This document shows, in pieces, positions 19,297 through 29,044 of a DNA stretch of 41,269 nucleotides. The stretch's first letter is position 1. Each line of letters begins with the position of its first letter. The notes under the pieces were generated by a model, which searched no databases, was not told the origin of the DNA, and saw only the letters and a program-made list of their open reading frames with translations. Made by a program: the position numbers and the translations under genes. The stretch is from positions 1 through 41,269 of the forward strand of contig MNUO01000093.1 of assembly GCA_001871015.1 (NCBI GenBank), given 5' to 3'. Source of the stretch: Candidatus Desantisbacteria bacterium CG1_02_38_46. GTDB taxonomy: Bacteria > Desantisbacteria > UBA1551 > UBA1559.

Positions 19297-19810
19297 TTTG
19301 TGTCGGTTCAACTTGAAATAATACCTGTCCGTATTCAACAGGTTGTCCATTCTCAATTAAAATCTTAACAATTTTCCCATCTACTTCTGATTCAATCTCA
19401 TTCATCAATTTCATTGCTTCAACAATGCAAACTACCTGTCCTTTTTTAACAATACTACCTAATTCCACATATGGGTCCGCATCTGGACCGGGTGTCCTGT
19501 AAAATGTACCTACCATAGGAGAAATAACGGACACCAATTCCTTTCCTTCTGTTTTAGCCTGAGGTGGCACTGGAGCTGAAACAGATTGAGTTTCAGGAGT
19601 TTGAGGAACTGAGGTTGATATCGAAGGTTGAATTGGAGCGGGAACAACCGGGACAGTGGGAATGCTCTGGGAAAGACGACTTGATTCTCCAGGCCTCTTT
19701 TTAATCCTGATTCTCACTCCCTCCCTTTCAATTTCCAGCTCATCGATATCAGCTTCTTGAATTATTTGAATAATATCCCTTAATTCTTTAAGATTCATTA
19801 TAACCCCCAT
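19289..19810 (-). CDS. accB: Biotin carboxyl carrier protein
   Basis: [34 protein letters not shown], Pro-rich linker, [19 protein letters not shown]. Confidence 0.95.
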   Translation of the reverse strand: MGVIMNLKELRDIIQIIQEADIDELEIEREGVRIRIKKRPGESSRLSQSIPTVPVVPAPIQPSISTSVPQTPETQSVSAPVPPQAKTEGKELVSVISPMVGTFYRTPGPDADPYVELGSIVKKGQVVCIVEAMKLMNEIESEVDGKIVKILIENGQPVEYGQVLFQVEPTQNV

Positions 19811-19844
19811 TTTAATATATCATTTTCTATAAAAAAGTCAAGGA

Positions 19845-20426
19845 TTATCCCCTTCCAGCATACTCGCCAGTGCTTGTATTAATCCTGGTTAGGTCTCCCT
19901 TTTCAATAAAAAGGGGAACTTGCAACTTGAAACCTGTCTCTAATATTACTTCCTTTGTGGGCGATGAAACCGTATTTCCCTTCAGTCCTGGAGGCGCATT
20001 TATTACTTTGAGTTCTATAAACTTAGGCAATTCAATACCAAGTGACTGTAATTCATCCCCTTTTGCTTCTTTTTCTTTGTAAAACATTACTTTTAATTCA
20101 AGACCTTCTTTTAAAAATCTCACATCATCGCCAATCTGCGCTTCACTAAATGAAATTTGTTCATAACTCTGCGTATCCATAAAAATAAAATTTGTGCCAT
20201 TTTTGTACAGGTACTGAAAATTGCGTTCATCAATATAAATTTCTTCAAATGTATCCTGGGGTCTGAATGTTCTGTCTATTACTGCCCCTGATTTAATATC
20301 CTTCATACGCAGGCGAACAAAAGCACCGCCTTTGCCAGGTTTAACATGCTGAAATTCAACTACATAATAGAGCCTATCCTCAAACCCTATCACTATACCT
20401 TTTCTTGCATCTCCTGCTGAAATCAT
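19845..20426 (-). CDS. efp: Elongation factor P
   Basis: MISAGDARKGIVIGFEDRLYYVVEFQHVKPGKGGAFVRLRMKDIKSG...FIEKGDLTRINTSTGEYAGR. Confidence 0.96.
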   Translation of the reverse strand: MISAGDARKGIVIGFEDRLYYVVEFQHVKPGKGGAFVRLRMKDIKSGAVIDRTFRPQDTFEEIYIDERNFQYLYKNGTNFIFMDTQSYEQISFSEAQIGDDVRFLKEGLELKVMFYKEKEAKGDELQSLGIELPKFIELKVINAPPGLKGNTVSSPTKEVILETGFKLQVPLFIEKGDLTRINTSTGEYAGRG

Positions 20427-20439
20427 TTTTGAACCCTTT

Positions 20440-21522
20440 TCAAATCTCTGTTATATTTTTGGGAAAATCGGTTAAGATTTCACATCCATTTTTTTTAACC
20501 AATACTGTATCCTCAATTCTTATTCCAAATCTACCAGGAATGTAAACAGCTGGTTCCACAGTGACCACCATATTTTCTCTTAAGGGAGATTTATTCTCTT
20601 TTCCTAAATGTGGTTTTTCATGAATATTTCTACCGACCCCATGTCCAAGGCTGTGTCCGAAATACTTGCCATATCCTTTTTTCTCAATTAAGCTTCGGGC
20701 CTGTGAATCTACTTTTTTGCAAGGCATACCATCTTTTATTTTATCAATTGCTCTTTTCTGAGCTTCGAGGATAAGTGAATATAAAGAAATTTTCTTTTTA
20801 TCTGCTTTTCCAATAAAAATTGTACGGGTGAAATCAGCATGATAACCCTTATATTTTACGCCGAAATCCATTACCACTGCATCTCCACAACATAGTCTTT
20901 TTTCAGAGGGCATTGCGTGCGGAAAACTGGAACGCACTCCTGATGCGACAATTGTGCTAAAAGCAACATCATCGTATGTCTTCAAAAAATAATCTAATTT
21001 ATTGGCAATTTCTCTCTCAGTAATCCCCGGTTTTATAATCTTGAGGATATATGAAAAACCTTTAGTGGTGAGAGCGCAGGCCCTTCTTATATTTCTTATT
21101 TCATCTCTGTCCTTTATAATGCGCAGAGCCTCAACTAAGTTTTTAACTGGCAGAAGTTTCAACTTTTTGATTTTTTTTAAATCTAAATACCTGGAAAGAC
21201 TCATATAATCTGGCTCAATCCCCAATTTTCTTATGTTGTGATATTTTAAAATTTCCTCCAGGCCTTTATTAGTCCTTTGTTGGACTAATTTAATGCTCCA
21301 GTTACCAGTCCCGATGTTACATCGGGATGCCTCTTCGAAATAGAGGAAATCTGTAAGAAAATAAGCATTGTTCTTTGTTATCAGGCATACTCCTTCAATG
21401 GAATTTTCTATGTCAAGTAAATAATATCTATTGGGAGGACTGGTAACTAAAAGTGCGTCCAATCCCCTTTTTTTAATTTCTTCTCTTAATTTTTTTATTC
21501 GGTAGTTCATCAATGTTTTCAC
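20440..21522 (-). CDS. M24 family Xaa-Pro peptidase
   Basis: KPGITEREIANKLDYFLK, GDAVVMDFGVKYKGYHADFTRTIFIG, GHSLGHGVGRNIHEKPHLG, MVVTVEPAVYIPGRFGIRIEDTVLV. Confidence 0.93.
   Translation of the reverse strand: MKTLMNYRIKKLREEIKKRGLDALLVTSPPNRYYLLDIENSIEGVCLITKNNAYFLTDFLYFEEASRCNIGTGNWSIKLVQQRTNKGLEEILKYHNIRKLGIEPDYMSLSRYLDLKKIKKLKLLPVKNLVEALRIIKDRDEIRNIRRACALTTKGFSYILKIIKPGITEREIANKLDYFLKTYDDVAFSTIVASGVRSSFPHAMPSEKRLCCGDAVVMDFGVKYKGYHADFTRTIFIGKADKKKISLYSLILEAQKRAIDKIKDGMPCKKVDSQARSLIEKKGYGKYFGHSLGHGVGRNIHEKPHLGKENKSPLRENMVVTVEPAVYIPGRFGIRIEDTVLVKKNGCEILTDFPKNITEI
21268..21327. repeat. Two adjacent palindromes inside the M24 peptidase CDS
   Basis: ATTAGTCC-tttgtt-GGACTAAT (21268-21289) and TCCCGATGT-T-ACATCGGGA (21309-21327). 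Confidence 0.85.
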
Positions 21523-21537
21523 TTTACACCTTACACG

Positions 21538-22272
21538 CTACACAATATGTTGATATGTTTCTAAATCCCGCTTTAGTATTTTCACCGGAAGTTGTCCTGG
21601 TGCATGTGGTTTATCAATAAATCCATAAGTAATCAGGGAGCCGAGAACTGGAAAAAATATCCGTGAGATTGCTCCAATTCTACCCATCGCAAGTGTAATG
21701 ATATTTTTTTCTTTGTTTTTTAATGTAACAAAGGAAAGTGTTAAAATATCGATGGGTGTCCTAACAAGCGTACTGATCTTTACGATATCGGCCTTTCTCT
21801 TTCTGGATTCATTAATTATCCTCTCAAGTTTTTCTTTTGACGGAGTTTTAGCAAAATTATGATACGAAACAATTGCCAGTTTATTAAACTTGTGCGCAAA
21901 TTTAACCACAGAATCCAGAATGGAATTTGAACTCAATTCCACATCAATGCCATCTACCTCAGGAATAATCATTTTAAACAATTGCAGTCGTTTTTGAGGA
22001 GAAATGAACTTCTTTCCCCCTTCCTCCTTGCTTCTTATTGTTGCGATAACTGGCATACCTTGTTCCTTTGCAATTCTTACCGCACTGAATATCGAAGAAA
22101 CGTCTATTTTTTTAAGTTCATCCAGTCTCAATTCTAAAATTTGTGCTCCATCTTCCTTCGCTTTCTTTATAAACGCCAGGCGAAGATTACTAATTGTAGC
22201 AGCAATTTTAGGAAAATCCCCGAGTTTTATTTTTCCAAGTTTTAACATTTTTTCCTCTAGCAAGAATATCAA
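21538..22272 (-). CDS. aroD: Type I 3-dehydroquinate dehydratase
   Basis: ILELRLDELKK, PVIATIRSKEEGGKK, KLAIVSYHNFAKTPS, ADIVKISTLVRTPID, ITLAMGRIGAISRIFFPVLGSLITYGFI. Confidence 0.92.
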   Translation of the reverse strand: MIFLLEEKMLKLGKIKLGDFPKIAATISNLRLAFIKKAKEDGAQILELRLDELKKIDVSSIFSAVRIAKEQGMPVIATIRSKEEGGKKFISPQKRLQLFKMIIPEVDGIDVELSSNSILDSVVKFAHKFNKLAIVSYHNFAKTPSKEKLERIINESRKRKADIVKISTLVRTPIDILTLSFVTLKNKEKNIITLAMGRIGAISRIFFPVLGSLITYGFIDKPHAPGQLPVKILKRDLETYQHIV

Positions 22273-22284
22273 GTAAATTATAAT

Positions 22285-23597
22285 TTAAGTTTTAAGTGAG
22301 AATTTTAGATTCAAACGCTTCTTCAAAAATTTTTGTTTCCATCCCTCTTTAGAACTTTCAAACCTACCTTGATTATCTTTAAATTGGTCTCCTTTTGGTT
22401 CAATAAAAATCTGATAAATACTTATGGTTCTATTTCTCTTTTTCAAAATCATTATAAAATCTGGTTCAAATGCTCTGCCTTCATCGAAGTCAAAAACTTG
22501 AAAGAATTTTTCATTGCGAAGTAAAGCAATATCTGAATATTTCTGTCTTAACTTTTCTATAACTTCGTCAATAAACTTATATTCTATTTTATCTCGAGTA
22601 ACACCTGATGGCACTGGCTTCTCCATTTCGTCTAAAATAATTTCTTCTTTAATTTCTCCGGTTCTTAATTCATATTCATATTTTTCTTCAATTTTTGCGT
22701 CCTGCAAGCTAAATATTTCCGTTCTTGGATTTTGTATCCGGTCATTTACAAAAATTACACCTTCTTCCCAAAACTCAGTTTCCTTGAAGGAGTCTTTGAT
22801 AAACAAATCTCTCTGAATATACTTTTCCGGCAAAATTCCCATTTCAGTAAGAGCGCTCTTGATTTCACTAATGTATTTAACATTGTGAAAACTATGATAG
22901 TGCAAAGTTTCTATAATCCGCAGTTCATTTTCAACATCTTCGTCAAATTTCCTTTTATATTTGTCCTGTATTTCATCCATCTGAAATGGAAAATATCTTG
23001 CTCCTCTGCCGATAAGCTGCGCCTCGCCCATCGTGGTATTGCCGGGCTTATACTTATCGTGGACCCATTTCCCATCTCAGGTATCATACAACCTGACGAT
23101 ATCAAACAAATTAAGCACATCCCATCCTTCATTTAGCATATTAACCGCAAAGATTGCTCTGATTTCATTATTTATGGTTTCTAAAGAATTAAGTTTTAAT
23201 TGCTTTTCTTCGTCAACATTTTCAGAATCCAAAATCATACACTTTTCATCAGAAAAATCTTCTTGCAATTCTCTAATTAAATTGTCAAAAGTTATATTTT
23301 CTTTTTTAAAATAGTTAAATGCCTTTTCCAGTGTTGTACCTTTTGCCGATGATGCGCCTCATCAGAGATAAGCACAATATCCTTTTCTTCAAAATCTTCC
23401 TCTGTCAAAACATTCTCTTTAGATTGTCTTTTTTGATAACCATTAAAATAAAAATCAAATCTCCCCAACGCTTCTTTCTGATACTCCCGCAGTTCAAACT
23501 TTGGATTGAGATTCTGGACTATCTCATCGCTGACACGAGAAGTAAAATAATCCTGCCCATGTGCTTCTTTTAATGAATTAAAAATTTCGTAAAGCAT
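22285..23597 (-). pseudogene. Decayed type III-like Res/DEAD helicase-nuclease
   Basis: Three ORF pieces (23292-23597, 23077-23268, 22285-23031) read as one protein: NLNPKFELREYQKEALGRF ... IVLISDEAHH / (frameshift) KGTTLEKAFNYFKKENITFDNLIRELQ...MLNEGWDVLNLFDIVRLYDT*DGKWVHDKYKPGNTTMGEAQLIGRGARYFPF. Walker A region missing; in-frame TGA at 23077-23079. Confidence 0.85.
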
Positions 23598-23599
23598 AG

Positions 23600-24598
23600 T
23601 TAACCACTCAAAAGATTGGTAGTAATTTTTATTAAAATATCTTTACCTTTTGGATTGCTTACAGCAATTAAAAGTGATAATGCTGTTAAGGTACTATCAT
23701 TTATCTTCTTTTCCCCGGATAAATGATAAAGATAATTGTTTCTGTCTAAAAAATAAACGAATAAAAAAGAGGCAATCCGTTTATTCCCATCAATAAAAGG
23801 ATGGTCCTTAATAATAAAATACAAAAGATGCGCAGATTTTTCTTCAAGCGAAGGATATAATTCGGTTTTGTTAAATGTCTGGCAGATATTTCCTAAAATT
23901 GCCTTAAATTTCTCTTCGGGTTCTTGTCCAAATAAATCGCTGGCTTCTCTTTTGGTCATCAATTCGGCTTTTATTTTTTGAATTACTCGTTTAGCATCTT
24001 CATACGTCAAAATAAATTTCCCTCTTGCTTTTTTAACAAGTGGTATCTTTTGTTTATCGTACTGCTCAAGCAGAGTAAGTGTTTTAGAATAATTGGAAAG
24101 TAAATTTAATATTTCCTGCTCTTGTCCTGCAAGAAGCTCATGCTTAGTTTTTTCTTGCAGAAAATCAATCGCCATTTGTAATTCTTTCAGACAATTTTGT
24201 GTTTGCAAAAGTCGCTTTTCGTTAATGGTATACCCCTTAACCAAATGCTCTTTAAGGGTTTTTGTTGCCCAAATCCTGAATTGCGTTGCGCGCTTAGAAT
24301 TAACACGATAGCCAACAGAAATAATAGTGTCTAAATTATAAAATTGTGTTTTATAGGTTTTACCGTCAGCGGCAGTATGTTCCAAAATGGAACATACTGA
24401 ATTTCTATCTAATTCCCTACTTTCGAAGATATTATTTAAATGTTTTGTAATTGCCGGCCTTTTAGTATCAAAGAGCAAAGCAATCTGGGCTTGCGTGAGC
24501 CATACGGTCTCCTTCTCCAGCCGTACTTTTAACTCTATTTCTTTTTTAGAGGTCCGGTAAATAACTATTTCGCCTCTATTAAATTCTTGCTTTGCCAT
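23600..24598 (-). CDS. RhuM-like domain fused to Fic/Doc domain protein
   Basis: N-terminal EIELKVRLEKETVWLTQAQIALLFDTKRPAITKHLNNIF...YNLDTIISVGYRVNSKRATQFRIWAT (RhuM); C-terminal HPFIDGNKRIASFLFVYFL (Fic/Doc motif). ORF 23600..24631, Met12 preferred start. Confidence 0.88.
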   Translation of the reverse strand: MAKQEFNRGEIVIYRTSKKEIELKVRLEKETVWLTQAQIALLFDTKRPAITKHLNNIFESRELDRNSVCSILEHTAADGKTYKTQFYNLDTIISVGYRVNSKRATQFRIWATKTLKEHLVKGYTINEKRLLQTQNCLKELQMAIDFLQEKTKHELLAGQEQEILNLLSNYSKTLTLLEQYDKQKIPLVKKARGKFILTYEDAKRVIQKIKAELMTKREASDLFGQEPEEKFKAILGNICQTFNKTELYPSLEEKSAHLLYFIIKDHPFIDGNKRIASFLFVYFLDRNNYLYHLSGEKKINDSTLTALSLLIAVSNPKGKDILIKITTNLLSG

Positions 24599-24627
24599 AA
24601 TGTTTAAATCCCTTCGTAAAATTCGCT

Positions 24628-25179
24628 TCAAAGATTTCTAAAAATACTAATAATTTTCTTGACAACTTCTTCAATTGTCATTTCTGAAGTGTCAATTACA
24701 TAATGTGCACAGGCATTATAATATGGTGCTCTCATTTTTAGCAACTTTTTAATCTCACCCTTCAAACCCATTTTACCCTTCAGTAAAGGTCTCTCATTAT
24801 TCTTGGCACTTTTTATTCTCTTCAGTATAACATCAGGACTTGCTTTCAGATAAAAAACAATCCCGCACTTTCTCAAAATTCTGCGGTTCTCTGCATTTAG
24901 AACAATTCCCCCACCTGTTGAAACAACTACTCCTTTTATTCGAGAAATTTTATTAGCCATCTCCTTCTCAAGTTTTCTAAAATAAGGCTCACCATAAATT
25001 TTAAATATATCCTTTATCTTCATTCCCTGTTCATTTTCAATGAGCACATCTACATCTGCTATAGGCATTTTTAAACGCTGTGCAAGTCTTTTTGCTACAA
25101 CACTTTTTCCGCTTGCCATAAAACCAATAAGAATGACATTCACTTTAAAAATTTCTGACATATTTGACATATTTTTCAT
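24628..25179 (-). CDS. aroK: Shikimate kinase
   Basis: VILIGFMASGKSVVAKRLAQRL...ADVDVLIE...EPYFRKLEKE...VVSTGGGIVLNAENR. Confidence 0.93.
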   Translation of the reverse strand: MKNMSNMSEIFKVNVILIGFMASGKSVVAKRLAQRLKMPIADVDVLIENEQGMKIKDIFKIYGEPYFRKLEKEMANKISRIKGVVVSTGGGIVLNAENRRILRKCGIVFYLKASPDVILKRIKSAKNNERPLLKGKMGLKGEIKKLLKMRAPYYNACAHYVIDTSEMTIEEVVKKIISIFRNL

Positions 25180-26278
25180 AATTTAATTTCATTTCCTGCA
25201 ATGTTTCACCACCAAATTTCTCAGTCATTGCAGATGCAATTTCTATCGCAACCATTGCCTCACCAACAACCCCTGCAGCAGGTACGGCACAGACATCTGC
25301 CCTTAAAACTGGAGCTTTTGCCGGTTTCTTTGTCTTCAAATTCACTGAATTCAAAGGATTGGCAAGCGTGGGAATTGGCTTCATTGCTGCCCGCAGTACT
25401 ATAGGTTCCCCGTTACTCATCCCGCCTTCAATTCCACCGGCATTATTTGTTTTATGGAAAAATCCCCTATTTTTTGAATAGAAAATTTCGTCATGAACCT
25501 GTGAGCCGAATTCTCTGGCTGAATTAAAACCCAATCCTACTTCAATCCCTTTTATGCCCTGAATGCTCATAACGGCAGCAGCTAATTTTGCATTAAGACG
25601 TCTATTCCACTGGATATAACTGCCCAGCCCCACAGGAATATTAAAAACAATCACTTCAAAAACTCCACCTACAGAATCTCCTTTTTTCTTTGCTTCATCA
25701 ATTTTCTTCATCATCTTCTTCTCAGATTCTTTATTCAAGCACCTCAGCGGCGAATCATCTATTTTTTTAATTTTTCTTTTTAGACTATTGACTAAGGACC
25801 CATGCTTGTCCGCCTTTATCCCTCCAATTTCCACTACATAGCTTAAAATTTCAATTTTAAACTCTTTCAGCAGTTTCTTGGCAACTGCGCCAGCAGCCAC
25901 TCTTGCTGCAGTCTCCCTGGCGCTGGCTCTTTCCCATATTTTTCTAATATTCTTTTGATTGTAACTTATTGCACCAGGTAAATCTGCATGCCCCGGACGG
26001 GGAACATTAATCGGTCCTGATTTACGTTTTTGCCAGTCTTTATTCCAGATAGCAAGAGTAATAGCTCTACCTGTGGTTTTATTTAAACGAACTCCGCTTA
26101 ATATTTCTACCTTGTCTTTTTCAATTTTCATCCGCCTGCTTCTTCCATATCCGGCCTGGCGTCTTTTTAATTCAATATTTATACCTTTTACATTTATACT
26201 CAAACCTGCAGGTATTCCTCTCAGGGTTGTAAATAATCCCTTTCCGTGAGATTTGCCACCTGTTATAAATTTTATCAT
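25145..26278 (-). CDS. aroC: Chorismate synthase
   Basis: ITGGKSHGKGLFTTLRGIPAGL...RRQAGYGRSRRMKIEKDKVEILSGV...RPGHADLPGAISY...SARETAARVAAGAVAK. Confidence 0.96.
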   Translation of the reverse strand: MIKFITGGKSHGKGLFTTLRGIPAGLSINVKGINIELKRRQAGYGRSRRMKIEKDKVEILSGVRLNKTTGRAITLAIWNKDWQKRKSGPINVPRPGHADLPGAISYNQKNIRKIWERASARETAARVAAGAVAKKLLKEFKIEILSYVVEIGGIKADKHGSLVNSLKRKIKKIDDSPLRCLNKESEKKMMKKIDEAKKKGDSVGGVFEVIVFNIPVGLGSYIQWNRRLNAKLAAAVMSIQGIKGIEVGLGFNSAREFGSQVHDEIFYSKNRGFFHKTNNAGGIEGGMSNGEPIVLRAAMKPIPTLANPLNSVNLKTKKPAKAPVLRADVCAVPAAGVVGEAMVAIEIASAMTEKFGGETLQEMKLNYEKYVKYVRNF

Positions 26279-26365
26279 ATTTCCCCTACCTTAGCATTTC
26301 TATTATTGTTCCTTTTTCTTGTATGCAAATTTTGATTTCAAACATGCTTTCCCCCTACTTCTCTT

Positions 26366-28585
26366 TCATAATTCTAAGGTTTTCCAATTATTAAAATCGT
26401 TATCCTTTAAATCCCTGTCTTGTCCTTCAAAATAAACCCATCTGCCTTTATAGTCTTTTGGGTCAGCGTTAGTAACTATCCCTCCAAATAACTTTTTACC
26501 TTTTTTGTTTTCGCTTTGGATATATTGATATAATCCTTCAACCTTTGGTCCTGCGGTCTTCAGAGTTAAACCTGCTTTTGTATCAAATAAACCAATCCTT
26601 CCGTCTTTCATCTGTATTATGAAATCTACATAAAAAGGTTTCTGCCAACCATTATCGTAAGGTACAGCAAAGAACGTTGCATCCCGATCCTCGTTCTTGA
26701 ACCACCAAACAATGCCATTTGGTTTTTCTAAAAAATCAACAAACACCTTTTCAATCTTAGACAAATATTTGACATAGAATGGCTGCACGATGGATTTTTT
26801 TCTGTCTTCTTTTATGTCGTCACTGCCAAATTGCAAATACTCAGGAACGTTCCAGATTTCATCAGGAATAAGCAACGGCTTTCTTTTTGCAGTTTCTTTT
26901 ATATATTCCTGTTTCGCAGAATCAATAACATTAACAAAATGCTGTTTGTTTTTGCTGCTTAACGCTATACCGATTATGTCATCCTGTGCTTCTTCGCATT
27001 TTATTTTGAATTTCTGTTCAAAAAAAGTATAAATAGAAGTCTTTATTCTTCCTACGGACCTGTCTTCGGGATATAACGGGCTTAAACTTTGCCTTACAAA
27101 GAAATCGAATGTTTTTTGTAAATCAGAACCGCTCTGGCGAATTGATTTATCGCCCACAATTGTTGCCTTGACTAAAGAATCAACATCTTCTTTTTTCTGG
27201 TCAGCGATAATCCTTGCATCAACATTTCTTGATTTTATATCAACTTTTTTCTTCAAATCATATTTTTTTGCTTCTTTCAAAAATATTTCGATGAAAAGCG
27301 GTGATAACCTTGTTTTCTCGCGATGCCGTTCTGAATGGCAGGATAACAAATTAATCGGCTTATAGTCCTTCTCCCTTATGCTCTTGTAAACCGTGATATA
27401 GTCTTTGGCAATATCTTCTTGTATCTCAATATCTTCCAGATTAGTATAAATATGCCCATAATTCAATATATCGTTTTTATAATGCCCTATATCCGGCTGC
27501 GGCATACGCATAATTCTCCCCACGGTCTGAATGGAAAATATCGCACTGTGCCATTCTCTGAATAATACTAATATCTGGGCACGCGGACAATCCCAACCCA
27601 GAGCTATTGCTTACTTGAAAATAAGAACTTCAACTTCGCTGTCATTTTTTTCAACATTTTCTTTGTTTATATGCTCCCCCGAAAGCCATATAGCTAATTT
27701 ATTATTTTCGGTGGAAATCTTATGCTTGTTCTCTAAAATCTTTATCACCCCGTCTTTCATTGTGTCTTCAAGTTGTCCAATCCTGTCTGGAAGTTGAATT
27801 AACATAAGGGGATTAATATTTGCTCCGTATTTTTGGAATGCGCCTGATAATTCTTTTCTTTTTTTCAACGCCGCATCTATAACCAGTTCCTCGCTTCCAC
27901 TGCTTAATTCCGAGCTTATCTTGCCTTCCTTTAATAAATTCGTGAATCTTTCATTTAATATTACTGCCTTCTTAATCATTCCTTCTTTTTTAACATCTTC
28001 CAAAGCAACTGAAAACATATCGTCAGGATCTGTCATTTTTGGCGTTGCTGAAACTCCAATTGTCAATTTAGATCCCATCATTTCTCTTAATCCTTGAGAA
28101 ATATCGCTTTCTGCATGATGATGAATTTCATCAATAATTAGAATTATTTCCCGCCCCTCTTCTTTCGTCCTTTCAATTACTTTCGATAAATTGAAATCCT
28201 GCTCATTATCCCGTATATAAATATTGTCCGATTTATTTATACTTTCCCAATTTATAAACAAGATTTCATTTTCATTGATTTTTCTGTCTTCTAGATCTTC
28301 AAAAAGGGAGCATTTTAATACTCGGCTTGCTTCAAAATAATTTTCTAATTTTACTTTACTTTGATTGGTTAAAACTGGCCTGGGTGCAGTCCAGATAAAA
28401 GAAAACGATTGCCTGATTTCTCTATCCTCAACCAATTGTTTTAAAAATTCCGCCATCATAATAGTTTTACCTGAACCTGTTGGTGATTTGAAAACAAGTT
28501 TCTTAATGCCGGAATAGCCCAAAAGCCGTTTGGCTTTTTCCAGCAATTCATCAATAGCATTTTCTTGATAATTTTTCAGTTGCAT
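26366..28585 (-). pseudogene. Type III-like Res subunit (DEAD helicase plus PD-(D/E)XK-like C-terminus) interrupted by one in-frame stop
   Basis: ORFs 27611-28585 and 26366-27523 are in the same frame. Helicase (FKSPTGSGKTIMMAEFLK, LIIDEIHHHAE, GVSATP), then VLIFK*AIALGWDCPRAQILVLFREWHSAIFSIQTVGRIMRMP, then FYVDFIIQMKDGRIGLFDTKAG. TAA at 27611-27613. Confidence 0.85.
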
Positions 28586-28587
28586 AG

Positions 28588-28884
28588 TTAACTTCTTTTG
28601 AAACTTAAACTACCAAAATTTTGCCTATCTCTACCAGAATAATATTCACCAACGAGAGTGTTTTCTTTTTCATTAAAAAGTAATCGCGCTGTTCCTCTGT
28701 AAATACTCATAGTTTCTATGGCACCTGATTTTGGTTCGTTAATATATTGATAGCTTAAATATTTCCCCTCTGGTGCTTCAATAACAAAAGATGCGGTCTC
28801 GCTATGAGACGATGATTGCTCGGTAGTTAAAATGATTTTTATTTTTGTCCAAGCTTGAAAAATTTTTGATGATTTCTTTGTTTT
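28588..28884 (-). pseudogene. C-terminal fragment of a beta-strand-rich Cap15-like (S-2TMbeta) protein
   Basis: Manual translation: KIFQAWTKIKIILTTEQSSSHSETASFVIEAPEGKYLSYQYINEPKSGAIETMSIYRGTARLLFNEKENTLVGEYYSGRDRQNFGSLSFKRS*. Open frame with no start and no N-terminal TM part. Family call from motif memory only. Confidence 0.5.
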
Positions 28885-29041
28885 TTACTTCTTTCAATAT
28901 CGGCAATTTCTTTTTGCACATCTCGACTACTTCTTCGGCCTTGTCTTCCCAGACCAAGCCGTATTTCTTGCGCTCCTGAAGGTGTTTAATTTCCCTAACC
29001 AGCTCTTCCTTGCTCCAATTTGAATAATCTTTTTTGCTCAT
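28802..29041 (-). pseudogene. N-terminal remnant of a type III DNA methyltransferase (Mod)
   Basis: MSKKDYSNWSKEELVREIKHLQERKKYGLVWEDKAEEVVEMCKKKLPILKEVKNKEIIKN resembles Mod N-termini; truncated before any catalytic motif. Confidence 0.65.
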
Positions 29042-29044
29042 AGC

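Noticed and set aside
27611-27613. Reassignment of TAA to glutamine
   Set aside because: TAA, TGA and TAG all terminate other complete genes here (RhuM-Fic and amaP TAA, PBP TGA, leuC TAG); a nonsense mutation or read error is simpler.
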